Notes: generated by a model from the sequence alone, not told the origin. 20,973 nucleotides of DNA from Akkermansiaceae bacterium UBA1518 (GCA_002323895.1 DCQM01000071.1:1-20973), one strand, 5' to 3'. Shown: positions 7,672 to 16,512, counted from the first letter of the stretch. Translations and numbers: made by a program.

Positions 7672-10140
7672 GTGTCTCCGTTTAAGATCATGGCCAAGCA
7701 AAAAAAGCCTAGGAGGCAGCACGCGGTGTTGAAGAAAGAGGGTGGCCAGGAGTTGATTGGGATCGGGCTAATTTTGATGGGGCTATTGATTTTCTGCTCG
7801 CTAATAAGATTTACTACTGTCGACTTCGTCGAATGGAAGTTCTTCGGAAGCTTTGCTCCGGAGGGCGTTGAGTCGCGTGATACTCAAAATCTTATTGGTC
7901 CGGTGGGTGCTTTGATCGGATTTGTCTTTATTGCTCTTTTCGGAGCAGCAGCCTATTTGCTTGCGGTCGGAACAATCTGGCTTGGGTTCGTAGTGGCATG
8001 GTTTAAGAGCCGGTTGGGTCTTCATACTTTGATCGGTTTCGGTTCGCTGATGTTTGCGAGTGCTGCTCTGTTTAGCGTCCTTGAGATCTTTGGAAGCGTC
8101 CACTTTGGAAATTGGCCTGGTGGTGCGATTGGTGAGGGTCTAGGTAATTTTGTCTTCAAAAGCCTGCTTGGAACGTTGGGATCGGCCATCGTCCTGTCGG
8201 GGGTTTATTTTGCCAGCGTGATTCTTTTAACCGGGTGGCATCCAGTTGCCTTTGCCCAAACCTCTTTGGTGAAGGTTCGTGAATTCATTTCCAACTCCCG
8301 CGCGAAGCGGGCTGCCAGACCGGCACCACCTGCACCCGCAAAAAAACGTGCCAAGCGTAAGAGAGGCCAATCTTTCACTGACCCGACTCTTGGTTCAGAA
8401 TCCAGTGTTGAGGAAGATGGTCAGGGCGTCCTTCAACTGAGGCAGATCCCAACACCGCAAATTATTGATTCATCCCAGAAAAAAGTTGCTCCTCTCGCTG
8501 GAGCTCGGCCTTTTGAGCGTAAGAAGCCAACTCATACTGGGCTTAGCACCGAGGGGTTTGAGAATTACGAATTGCCTGGATTTGATCTTCTTGAATTTGA
8601 CGAAGAAAATGATGTCGAGCCGGAAGACTTTAGTGAGGAACTTCTAGCGACCCAAACAATGATTATCGAGACCTGTCGCGCTTTTGGTGTCGAGGTCACA
8701 GCTGGCGATATCACCCGTGGACCTACTATTACGCGCTACGAAATCTACCCGGCTATTGGCCTACGGGTGAGCCGTATTACCCAACTTGAAGCTGATCTTG
8801 CGCGTGCCACGAAGGCCGAGCGAATCAATATTCTCGCGCCAATCCCAGGTAAGGATACGGTGGGAATCGAGATTGCGAATGATGATCGAGTGGCGGTTGC
8901 GCTTCGTGAGCTTCTGCAAGATGAATCGTTTCGCAGTTCCAAGCGGAAGATTCCTCTCGCTCTCGGTAAGGATGTTTATGGAAACACTGTGGTGGGGGAT
9001 CTCGCTGCGATGCCCCACTGTCTTGTGGCTGGCGCGACCGGCGCCGGTAAGTCAGTTTGTATTAATTCCATCATTACAAGTATTCTTTATAAATTTGGCC
9101 CCGATGAACTTCGCTTCATCATGATCGATCCAAAGGTCGTGGAAATGCAGGTCTACGCCAAGTTGCCCCATCTTGTCGTGCCAGTTGTCACTGATCCCAA
9201 GCGGGTTGTTGGGGCCCTGAATTGGTGTGTCAATGAGATGGAGCGCCGCTACAAGATTTTTGCAAAACTTGGAGTAAGGAACTTTGACAGCTTCAATAGC
9301 CGAGTTCGTAACGAGGAAGAAGTTCTTACGCCGGAAGAGCAGGAGGATCTTGATTCCATTGTGGACGAGGAAGCTGTTGAATCTATGGCTAAGGCTTTTG
9401 AGGATGGCGATCTCGGCCCAACCGCTTCGGAGGATGATGAGGTTCATGAAGACGATCTCGAGGTTCCGGACCGTTTTCCTTACATCGTGGTCATTATTGA
9501 TGAGCTTGCTGATCTTATGCAAACCGCTCCGGCTGATGTCGAGGGGGCGATTGCCCGGATCGCTCAGAAGGCTCGAGCTGCTGGTATCCACTTGATCGTA
9601 GCGACCCAAACTCCACGTGCCGATGTTGTCACGGGTATTATCAAGGCGAATATTCCAAGCCGCATTGCGTTTCAGGTTTCGTCCTCACTCGATAGTCGGG
9701 TGATTCTCGATAATAAGGGCGCTGAGAAATTGGTTGGTAAAGGAGACATGCTCTTCCTGCCCCCAGGCTCAGCCAAATTGGAGCGCGCCCAAGGTGCTTT
9801 TGTTTCAGATGAGGAAGTCGAGCAAATCGTCAACTTTTGCGCGAACCAAACCGAACAGCGGTTTGAAGAGAGTATTCAGAAAGTCATCGAAAGCGGTGGG
9901 TCAGATGGCGATGGTGGTGGGGAAGAAGTCTCAGATGCTGATGAGGAGGCACTCGAGCGCTGTATGGAAGTGCTTCGTGCTGAGGGAAAGGCCAGTACCT
10001 CGCTTCTACAGCGCCGCCTTCGTCTAGGTTATACCCGTGCTGCCCGTATGATTGATATCCTTGAAGCTCGTGGCATCGTAGGGCCAGCGGATGGTGCTAA
10101 GCCACGGGAGGTGCTTATCCCTGACGCAGGAGCCGAATAA
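7672..10140 (+). CDS. ftsK: FtsK/SpoIIIE-type DNA translocase
   Basis: An 822-residue septal DNA pump that uses ATP to move chromosome ends through the closing septum and supports dimer resolution. The N-terminal 190 residues hold about four membrane segments. A lysine/arginine/proline-rich linker follows (about 205-240). The motor has Walker A GATGAGKS at 454-461 and Walker B IVVIIDE at 605-611, with the LADLMQTAP and ATQTPRADVVTGIIKANIPS blocks of the family. The C-terminal winged-helix gamma domain (about 758-822, LLQRRLRLGYTRAARMID) recognises orienting DNA sites in known homologues. The GTG start is supported by AGGGGAG at 7661-7667; the ATG at 7690 has no such site. An unusually long acidic stretch (about 544-603) separates the two Walker motifs. 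Confidence 0.97.
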   Translation: MSPFKIMAKQKKPRRQHAVLKKEGGQELIGIGLILMGLLIFCSLIRFTTVDFVEWKFFGSFAPEGVESRDTQNLIGPVGALIGFVFIALFGAAAYLLAVGTIWLGFVVAWFKSRLGLHTLIGFGSLMFASAALFSVLEIFGSVHFGNWPGGAIGEGLGNFVFKSLLGTLGSAIVLSGVYFASVILLTGWHPVAFAQTSLVKVREFISNSRAKRAARPAPPAPAKKRAKRKRGQSFTDPTLGSESSVEEDGQGVLQLRQIPTPQIIDSSQKKVAPLAGARPFERKKPTHTGLSTEGFENYELPGFDLLEFDEENDVEPEDFSEELLATQTMIIETCRAFGVEVTAGDITRGPTITRYEIYPAIGLRVSRITQLEADLARATKAERINILAPIPGKDTVGIEIANDDRVAVALRELLQDESFRSSKRKIPLALGKDVYGNTVVGDLAAMPHCLVAGATGAGKSVCINSIITSILYKFGPDELRFIMIDPKVVEMQVYAKLPHLVVPVVTDPKRVVGALNWCVNEMERRYKIFAKLGVRNFDSFNSRVRNEEEVLTPEEQEDLDSIVDEEAVESMAKAFEDGDLGPTASEDDEVHEDDLEVPDRFPYIVVIIDELADLMQTAPADVEGAIARIAQKARAAGIHLIVATQTPRADVVTGIIKANIPSRIAFQVSSSLDSRVILDNKGAEKLVGKGDMLFLPPGSAKLERAQGAFVSDEEVEQIVNFCANQTEQRFEESIQKVIESGGSDGDGGGEEVSDADEEALERCMEVLRAEGKASTSLLQRRLRLGYTRAARMIDILEARGIVGPADGAKPREVLIPDAGAE

Positions 10141-10187
10141 GGGGCGTAGCCATTCCCCCTGATTATGAGAGGTCATTGAAACGGGAA

Positions 10188-11417
10188 TCAATCTTGTTTT
10201 CCAATACAGAAAAGGTGCTCTTCACCACGGAGGAACCAATATCCATTAGTAATAACCGGTGAAGCCCAAAGTGGTTCACTGAGCTCCATTTTAGCTACCT
10301 CCTGAAATGCTGGACCAGGTTTGACCACCGTGATTAGTCCTTTTTCGGATCCAAAAACAACATGATCTCGTAAGACTACGAGGGAGGCTGAATGCTCGCG
10401 CCCAATCTTCTTCTTCCAAAGTAATTTACCTTCGTGTGCTCTCCAGCAGGTCGCCGTGCCCGAATCGGAAACTGCGAGATAGAAACCGTTCACTACTACC
10501 GGACTGGGAACGTAGGATGGATTCTTGCGGGTGTGCCAGATGATATGAGTGTCGGTGACGTTTCCGGTGCCGGTGGGGTCAATCGCCATCATGTGTTTAG
10601 TGGGAAATCCACACGTCATATAGAGGTATTTTTGATCGTAGACCAAAGAGGCGACAAACTGATCGGTGGGTCCATCAATGATCCAGTGTTGCTTGCCAGT
10701 GTCCGGATCGTAGGAAGCCACGCTTTTACTCCCAGAGAGAATGAGTTGGTTTCGTCCATCGATGGTTCGGATTAAGGGGGTGCAATAACTTCGTGTCTTA
10801 TTTGGTCTTGGCGTTTTCCACATTAGGTCACCGGTCTCTTTATTTAGGGCCACGATGTAGGCATTACCGTCGTGGTCACCGTTAATAATCAGCTTGTCTT
10901 TCCAAAGGATTGGGCTTGAGCAGTAACCATGGATACTTGAGAAAATGCCAGGTCGTTTTTCCCAGAGCTTCTTCCCCTCCAAATTATAGGCCGCAATAAA
11001 CATTTTCTTTTGATCAAGGAAGCTTACGTAGATTGAGTGACCATCGGTCACTGGAGTGCTCGAAGCTCGGCTGTTTTTGCGGTGTGCTTTTTCGATAGGC
11101 GATTCGAGCACAGTTTTTTTCCAAAGAGTCTTTCCTGACTTGATGCTGAGGCACATGAGTAGTCTTTCTCCTGAATCTTCGTCAGCCGAAACTAGAAAGA
11201 GCTCGTCGCCCCAAATGATTGGTGAAGCATGTCCCTTGCCGGGAATCTTAGCTTTCCACTTCACATCCTTTTCTATCGACCACTCCAGCGGAGCTTTTTC
11301 GTCGGGAACTATGCCATCCCCGGTTGGACCACGCCATCCGGGCCATTCGCCTGCGAAGCTGTTCGCAAAAAGGTTTAAGAGGATAGCCGTGTTTTTCAAG
11401 AACGTCATTCTTCTCAT
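10188..11417 (-). CDS. Secreted PQQ-like beta-propeller protein
   Basis: A 409-residue protein with a probable signal peptide (cleavage near residue 22, NSFA/GEWPGW). The mature part is a repeated beta-propeller: the blade signature G-K-x-L-W and close variants recurs (GKTLWKK, GKKLWEK, GDLMWKT, GKQHWII, GKLLWKK). The opening GEWPGWRGPTGDG is typical of PQQ_2-like secreted proteins common in Planctomycetes and Verrucomicrobia. Nothing shows that it binds pyrroloquinoline quinone; many relatives are scaffolds or ligand-binding proteins like BamB. An alternative ATG at 11408 (MTFLKN) gives an equally good signal peptide. It is convergent with ftsK (47-base gap) and divergent from the second DUF1549/DUF1553 gene, sharing a roughly 110-base promoter region with it. 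Confidence 0.88.
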   Translation of the reverse strand: MRRMTFLKNTAILLNLFANSFAGEWPGWRGPTGDGIVPDEKAPLEWSIEKDVKWKAKIPGKGHASPIIWGDELFLVSADEDSGERLLMCLSIKSGKTLWKKTVLESPIEKAHRKNSRASSTPVTDGHSIYVSFLDQKKMFIAAYNLEGKKLWEKRPGIFSSIHGYCSSPILWKDKLIINGDHDGNAYIVALNKETGDLMWKTPRPNKTRSYCTPLIRTIDGRNQLILSGSKSVASYDPDTGKQHWIIDGPTDQFVASLVYDQKYLYMTCGFPTKHMMAIDPTGTGNVTDTHIIWHTRKNPSYVPSPVVVNGFYLAVSDSGTATCWRAHEGKLLWKKKIGREHSASLVVLRDHVVFGSEKGLITVVKPGPAFQEVAKMELSEPLWASPVITNGYWFLRGEEHLFCIGKQD

Positions 11418-11528
11418 TACGTCGGAGAGTGAGAGGTCGTTTCAATCCTCAAGAATTCAATGTCATGAGAGAAAGATCGGAGGTTGGATAACCGTAATTC
11501 TCATGTAGGGTTCCCAAGACCGTTTGTA

Positions 11529-14519
11529 ATGTTCAGTCGTTTTATATTTGCTCTCACTCTCGGTTTTCCCTCCCTTTGTGCGAAAGTCAGTTTCAACGAC
11601 GAGATTCGCCCTCTACTCTCCAACAGTTGTTACCGCTGTCACGGTCCGGACGAAGAGGATCGTAAGGCTAAGCTTCGACTCGACACTCGCGAAGGGGCCA
11701 CTAAGGATCACGAGGGTTTTACCGCTATTTCGCCCGGAAAAATCGAGGATAGTGAGTTGATTTATCGAATTGTTACGGATGATGAGGATGAGATGATGCC
11801 ACCTCCGGGAAAGGGGGAGCGATTTACGAAGGAACAAATTGAGCTTTTTAAACGATGGATCGAAGAAGGAGCGGAATACGAGGTTCATTGGTCCTATGCA
11901 AAGCCTGTTCGTCCTGAGGTTCCTCAGGTTGACGAGACTATGATGAAGGTTCGTAATCCCGTAGACTCCTTTATTCTCAGCCGACTCAGTAAAGAAGGTC
12001 TTTCGCCCAGCAAAGAAGCTGATGCTCACACCTTAATTCGTCGTGTTGCTCTCGATCTTACTGGGCTTCCTCCTACCAAGGCGGAGGTCGAAGCATTTCT
12101 TGCTGATGAGAGTGCCAAGGCATACGAAAATCTGGTCAATCGTCTTCTTGCCAAGCCTGCTTTCGGCGAACACTGGGCTCGCATGTGGCTGGATCTTGCT
12201 CGCTATGCCGACTCAGCTGGTTATGCGGACGACCCGGGCCGTACGATCTGGGCCTATCGAGATTGGGTTATTCGTGCCTTCAATGAGAACATGCCGTTCG
12301 ACCAATTTACAATTGACCAAATTGCTGGCGACCTAGTTTCCACCCCGACTGAAGATCAACTCGTCGCCACCGCTTTCCACCGCAATACTAAAACGAATAA
12401 CGAAGGCGGAACGAGTGATGAAGAGTTCCGTAACGCAGCGGTCGTTGATCGTGTCAATACGACTATGGCGACTTGGATGGGAACTACAGCAGCTTGTGCT
12501 CAGTGCCATACCCACAAGTATGATCCCATCAGTCATGCTGAGTATTTTCAGATGTTTGCCATTTTCAATCAATCGGAAGACGCCGATCGACGGAATGAAG
12601 CTCCAATTATCCAGGTGATGGGCGATCAAAATAAGAAACAAGTGGCTCATATTTCCGCTGAGATCGCAAAGCTGAAAAAGGAAATGGAGCCTGCCGCCAC
12701 GCTCGATCTTAAAGCCTTTGCGGAATGGGAGGCTGCTTTAAAGGCGAAGGTAGGTCGCTGGGATGTTCTCACGCCAAGAAAAATGACTGCGGTTTCTGGT
12801 GCGAATTTCAAGGCAGGTTCTGACGGCTCTGTCCTCGTGAGTGGAAAGACTGCCGGGACCGATGACTACACGATTTCCGCTAGTAGTAAGCTGAAGAAAA
12901 TTACCGCAATTAAGATCGAGGCTCTAGCTTATGATAAGCTAGGAAGCGGGGGGCCAGGTCGGAATGGAAACTTTGTCATCAACGAAGTCGAACTCACTAG
13001 CGGTAAGACCAAAGCCTCTTTTTTGAATGCCTCTTCGACCTACGATCAGGACAAATTTGGAGCGGCCTCTGCGATCGATGGCAATGCTGGCAGTGATTCT
13101 GGCTGGGCTGTTGGCGGATCGCTGGGTCAGGATCATCATATCGTGATCGAGTTAGATAAACCTCTCGATGGGCGGAATCTTGAACTCAGACTTCTTCAGC
13201 GCTATCCAAATCATGCGCTTGGTCGCTTCCGGATTTTGGCAACCGATTCTGCAGGTCCTTCCATGGCGCTTTCCTCCGATACGATAGCAATCCTTAAAAC
13301 GTCTCCTGCCAAACGTAGTGCCGCTGAGAGGGCTCAACTGGTTGCTGTTTATCGTAAGACTAATCCGAGCGTAATTGCGGACACCAAGAAGCTTGCGGAT
13401 CTCAAAAAGCAACTGGCCGCCGTCAAGCCTCTCACCTCAGTTCCTATTATGCGTGACCTGCCCAAGAATAAGCATCGTAAGACCCATATTCAACTTCGTG
13501 GTAGCTATTTGAGTCTTGGGGAAGAGGTTGCCCCGGGGGTGCCTCAAGTTTTTGGATCGCTTCCCAAGGGCTCGAACCCCGACCGACTTGCGATGGCAAA
13601 ATGGTTGGTGGACCAAGAGAATCCTCTGACTGCGCGTGTGGTCGCCAATCGATTTTGGGAGAATCTCTTCGGGGTAGGAATCGTCCTTACAAGTGAGGAA
13701 TTTGGATCTCAGGGCGAACGGCCATCTCATCCAGAACTCCTTGACTGGCTTGCGGTCGAATTTATGGGTGGGGGATGGGATGTTAAGAGTTTTCTTCGTC
13801 TTCTCGTAACTTCATCGGCCTATCGCCAGAATTCTCATGTCAGCGATGAGATGGCTGCTCTGGATCCCGACAATCGTCTTGTTGCCCGTGGCCCTCGGGT
13901 CCGGCTTTCCGCAGAAATGATCCGCGACCAGGCTCTTGCAGTCTCGGGTTTGCTGAGTTCGAAAATGTATGGTGTTCCGGTTCGTCCACCCCAGCCAAAT
14001 CTTGGTCTCAAGGCTGCCTTCGGAGGTGGCACCGATTGGAGTACAAGCTCTGGCGAGGATAAGTTCCGTCGTGGCCTTTATACTAGCTGGCGCCGTTCCA
14101 GTCCGTATCCTTCCATGGCGACCTTCGGGGCTCCCAATCGCGAGGTTTGTACTGTGCGACGTGGTAATACCAACACGCCGTTACAAGCCCTCGTGACCTT
14201 GAACGACCCTGTTTACATTGAAGCTGCTCAGGCTCTCTCACGACGAATGGCGGCGCAAAAAGGGACGGTCGCTGAAATGATCAAACATGGCTTCCAGCTT
14301 TGCCTTTCGCGCTATCCAAACGAGATTGAAAATTCCCGATTGATCGCTTTGTACGATTCTACACGCAGCAAGTATGCCGCCGACCAAAAGCTCGCGCGGG
14401 AAATGGCTACCAACCCTATCGGGCCACTTCCCAAAGGCATCGATGTCGTAGAGCTTGCCACCCTCACCGTTGTCGCAAATGTTCTTCTCAATCTTGATGA
14501 GACTTTGATGAAGCGCTGA
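11529..14519 (+). CDS. Secreted DUF1549/DUF1553 (PSD1) protein with planctomycete cytochrome C domain, copy 2
   Basis: A 996-residue paralogue of the gene at 2009-5032 with the same domain order. I start at ATG 11529 because it begins a standard signal peptide (MFSRFIFALTLGFPSLCA); a TTG at 11484 would add 15 residues ahead of it. Heme-attachment motif CYRCH is at 34-38 and a second C-x-x-C-H, CAQCH, at 323-327 inside DUF1549 (CAQCHTHKYDP). A beta-rich insert (from about 457, GRNGNFVINEVEL) resembles a discoidin-type module. DUF1553 closes the protein with NTNTPLQALVTLNDP. Function is unproven; export and likely heme attachment are inferred from the signal and motifs. The DUF1501 partner begins 23 bases downstream. 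Confidence 0.92.
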   Translation: MFSRFIFALTLGFPSLCAKVSFNDEIRPLLSNSCYRCHGPDEEDRKAKLRLDTREGATKDHEGFTAISPGKIEDSELIYRIVTDDEDEMMPPPGKGERFTKEQIELFKRWIEEGAEYEVHWSYAKPVRPEVPQVDETMMKVRNPVDSFILSRLSKEGLSPSKEADAHTLIRRVALDLTGLPPTKAEVEAFLADESAKAYENLVNRLLAKPAFGEHWARMWLDLARYADSAGYADDPGRTIWAYRDWVIRAFNENMPFDQFTIDQIAGDLVSTPTEDQLVATAFHRNTKTNNEGGTSDEEFRNAAVVDRVNTTMATWMGTTAACAQCHTHKYDPISHAEYFQMFAIFNQSEDADRRNEAPIIQVMGDQNKKQVAHISAEIAKLKKEMEPAATLDLKAFAEWEAALKAKVGRWDVLTPRKMTAVSGANFKAGSDGSVLVSGKTAGTDDYTISASSKLKKITAIKIEALAYDKLGSGGPGRNGNFVINEVELTSGKTKASFLNASSTYDQDKFGAASAIDGNAGSDSGWAVGGSLGQDHHIVIELDKPLDGRNLELRLLQRYPNHALGRFRILATDSAGPSMALSSDTIAILKTSPAKRSAAERAQLVAVYRKTNPSVIADTKKLADLKKQLAAVKPLTSVPIMRDLPKNKHRKTHIQLRGSYLSLGEEVAPGVPQVFGSLPKGSNPDRLAMAKWLVDQENPLTARVVANRFWENLFGVGIVLTSEEFGSQGERPSHPELLDWLAVEFMGGGWDVKSFLRLLVTSSAYRQNSHVSDEMAALDPDNRLVARGPRVRLSAEMIRDQALAVSGLLSSKMYGVPVRPPQPNLGLKAAFGGGTDWSTSSGEDKFRRGLYTSWRRSSPYPSMATFGAPNREVCTVRRGNTNTPLQALVTLNDPVYIEAAQALSRRMAAQKGTVAEMIKHGFQLCLSRYPNEIENSRLIALYDSTRSKYAADQKLAREMATNPIGPLPKGIDVVELATLTVVANVLLNLDETLMKR

Positions 14520-14542
14520 AGCCCCCAACCAACTTTCATCTT

Positions 14543-15991
14543 ATGAATCCACAGTTAGAAAGCCTGCAATACAAAACGCGGCGGCACTTCTTCAAACAGT
14601 GCTCCATGGGTCTCGGCGGGGTTGCGCTTAGCGAGATGCTCGCGACTGATGCTATGGGTTTGGAAGCTCCGAACAACCCACTTCTGCCCAAGCTGCCGCA
14701 CTTCGCGCCCAAGGCGAAGCGTGTGATTTACCTTCATCTCACTGGATCACCGCCCCACCTCGATCTGTGGGACCACAAGCCTGAGCTCGTGAAGCGTGAC
14801 GGCCAGGAATGCCCGGATGAATATATTAAGGGGAAGAAGTTCGCCTTCACCTCAGGAACCCCCAAACTGATGGGGAGCCCTCGCACTTTTAAACAGTATG
14901 GCAAGAACGGCCTCTGGATGTCTGACGCGATTCCGCACTTGCACGGTGTGGCTGACGATCTCTGCATCATCAATTCGATGACTACTGATCATTTTAATCA
15001 CGCTCCCGCTGAGCTTTTCGTGCACACTGGTTTCCAGCAGCCAGGCCGTCCTACCTTCGGAGCTTGGACTACCTATGGTCTGGGATCGGAAAACCAAAAC
15101 CTTCCCGGATACGTGGTCCTTATCTCGAGTGGAGTGCAGCCGAATGGCGGAAAGAGTTCTTTTGGTTCGGGGTTTATTCCTTCTGTTCATCAAGGCGTGC
15201 AGTGTCGTTCAAAAGGGGATCCTGTTCTTTATGTCAGTGACCCTCCGGGCATGGATCGTAGCCTTCGTCGCTCCAGCCTTGATGCCCTCCGCGATCTCAA
15301 TGAGACCGCTTCAAAAGACTTCGCTCATCCGGAAACCCTGACTCGCATGGCGCAATACGAATTAGCCTTCCGTATGCAAATGTCAGTCCCCGAGGTTATG
15401 GATATTTCGAAGGAATCGACGAAGACTATGGAGTCCTATGGCGCTCAGCCCGGTGCCTCAAGCTTTGCTAACAACTGCCTTCTCGCTCGGCGTCTCGCCG
15501 AAGATGGAGTTCGTTTTGTTCAGCTCTTTGACTGGGGCTGGGATTTCCACGGAACAAATCCAAACGAAGACATACGTGATGGGCTTACCAAAAAATGTGC
15601 TACCATGGATAAGCCGATTGCGGCCTTGATCAATGACCTCAAGGAGCGTGGACTTTTTGAAGATACCCTTATTATTCTCGGTGGAGAATTTGGGCGGACG
15701 CCATTCCGCGAAGGCCGGACAGCCAAGGGAAAGGTCCTAGGTCGCGATCACTTTCCTGATTGTTACACTATGGTTATGGCTGGTGGAGGAGTGAAAGGTG
15801 GATACACCCACGGTGCGTCCGATGATCTTGGTTTTTCGGTGGCCCGTGACAAGGTCCACGTTCACGATTTGCAAGCAACTTGGATGCATCTTCTTGGGTT
15901 TGATCACGAGAAACTCACCTACCGCTTTCAGGGTCGTGATTACCGCCTCACTGATGTCCATGGCAAAGTTGTGAAAGATCTCCTAGTCTAG
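14543..15991 (+). CDS. DUF1501 domain protein (alkaline phosphatase-like fold), copy 2
   Basis: A 482-residue DUF1501 protein paired with the preceding DUF1549/DUF1553 gene. A twin-arginine-like motif, TRRHFF at residues 12-17, precedes a short hydrophobic segment, suggesting Tat export. The family blocks RVIYLHLTGSPPHLDLWDHK, GGEFGRTP and GRDHFPDCYTMVMAGGGVKG match copy 1, as do the shared PGYVVL and SKGDPVLYVS regions, so the two are paralogues with the same fold. One visible difference is GSPPHLDLWD in place of copy 1's GGPSHLETLD, which may reflect different substrates. The substrate is unknown. No terminator is evident before the next gene at 16063. Confidence 0.92.
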   Translation: MNPQLESLQYKTRRHFFKQCSMGLGGVALSEMLATDAMGLEAPNNPLLPKLPHFAPKAKRVIYLHLTGSPPHLDLWDHKPELVKRDGQECPDEYIKGKKFAFTSGTPKLMGSPRTFKQYGKNGLWMSDAIPHLHGVADDLCIINSMTTDHFNHAPAELFVHTGFQQPGRPTFGAWTTYGLGSENQNLPGYVVLISSGVQPNGGKSSFGSGFIPSVHQGVQCRSKGDPVLYVSDPPGMDRSLRRSSLDALRDLNETASKDFAHPETLTRMAQYELAFRMQMSVPEVMDISKESTKTMESYGAQPGASSFANNCLLARRLAEDGVRFVQLFDWGWDFHGTNPNEDIRDGLTKKCATMDKPIAALINDLKERGLFEDTLIILGGEFGRTPFREGRTAKGKVLGRDHFPDCYTMVMAGGGVKGGYTHGASDDLGFSVARDKVHVHDLQATWMHLLGFDHEKLTYRFQGRDYRLTDVHGKVVKDLLV

Positions 15992-16062
15992 AGCGAAGGG
16001 GCTGAATCGAAGTCGTGTGGCATTGGCTTGCCATTAATTTTCTGCTTGTTAGTCTCTTCACG

Positions 16063-16458
16063 ATGAAAAAACCAATTGCTTGGATGGTCGCAGCTATGGC
16101 GTCCATACTCCTAATCAATGCTGCTTCAGCAGATGAGCCCAAGGCTCTTGTGACGAAGGCCGCTGCTGAGTCTAAAGTTCCCACGCTCACTTATTATTAC
16201 TTCGACGGATGACCGCTTTGCGCAAAAATTTCGGTCATCGTGAATGATCTCAAAAAGACAAAGGGAAAAGAAATCACCTTCAAGAACGTCCTTGTCGGAA
16301 CTGGCAAGAGTAAAGAAGAAATCAAAAAGGCTAAGCTCAAGGGGCACGGTATAATCGCTAAGGACAAGAGTGGTAAGCTCGTCGATACGATTGAAGGTCA
16401 CACTTATGGTAAAAAAGAAGTCGATGCCGTCGTGGCCAAGCTCCTTGCCAAAAAGTAA
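16063..16458 (+). CDS. Probable secreted thioredoxin-like selenoprotein with U-x-x-C motif (in-frame TGA at 16210-16212)
   Basis: Read through the TGA at 16210-16212, the frame encodes 131 residues. The ATG at 16063 starts a signal peptide (cleavage near residue 23, AASA/DEPK). Then comes a beta-strand (PTLTYYYFDG), the motif Sec50-Pro-Leu-Cys53, a helix (ISVIVNDLKK), a strand (ITFKNVLVG), a lysine-rich helix and a C-terminal strand-helix (GKLVDTIEGH, then VDAVVAKLLAKK). This order fits a thioredoxin fold in which U-x-x-C replaces C-x-x-C. The usual cis-proline before the third strand is not obvious (LKGHGII instead). Frame, lysine-rich composition and a terminator just after the TAA support one gene rather than two. 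Hairpins just after the TGA are candidate SECIS elements. I cannot name the family. An alternative is a nonsense mutation; a GTG at 16240 could start only a fragment lacking the redox motif. Confidence 0.75.
16208..16254 (+). promoter_or_regulatory. Candidate bacterial SECIS element at the in-frame TGA
   Basis: Two mutually exclusive hairpins share the segment GGTCAT (16233-16238). Model A pairs GATGACCG (16208-16215, including the TGA) with CGGTCATC (16232-16239), eight perfect pairs closing a 16-base loop. Model B pairs GGTCAT with ATGATC (16244-16249, one G-U pair) around the five-base loop CGTGA, extended by TTT/AAA across a small internal loop. In model B the apical loop begins 26 bases after the TGA and has a G in its first two positions; both fit the bacterial SECIS pattern as I know it. 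Function is inferred, not shown. Confidence 0.5.
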
Positions 16459-16486
16459 GCAGAGTCTATCATAATATACCGCAAAG

Positions 16487-16512
16487 AACCGGAAAACTTC
16501 TTCCGGTTTTTT
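16487..16512 (+). terminator. Rho-independent terminator after the selenoprotein-like gene
   Basis: Perfect 8-bp stem AACCGGAA (16487-16494) and TTCCGGTT (16501-16508) with a six-base loop, followed by more T residues to 16512. It lies 28 bases after the stop codon at 16456-16458. The minus-strand reading has only a weak T-run, so it could at best partly serve the convergent operon ending at 16600. Confidence 0.9.

Noticed and set aside
9052..9609. 185-codon minus-strand open frame within ftsK
   Set aside because: It lies opposite the conserved motor domain of FtsK and shows no independent motif.
10141..10187. Possible bidirectional terminator between ftsK and the PQQ-like gene (AGGGG...CCCCT)
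   Set aside because: Short GC stem with a ten-base loop and no T-run; not supportable.
16210..16212. TGA as a simple nonsense mutation making a pseudogene
   Set aside because: The 82 codons after it stay open with matching composition and a terminator, and the TGA falls exactly at the redox position before Pro-Leu-Cys, which is unlikely by chance. It stays the main alternative if the genome lacks the selenocysteine machinery.
16240..16458. A separate small gene starting at the GTG at 16240
   Set aside because: It is in the same frame as the fragment before the TGA, would lack signal peptide, first strand and redox motif, and has no clear ribosome binding site. One gene read through the TGA explains the region better.
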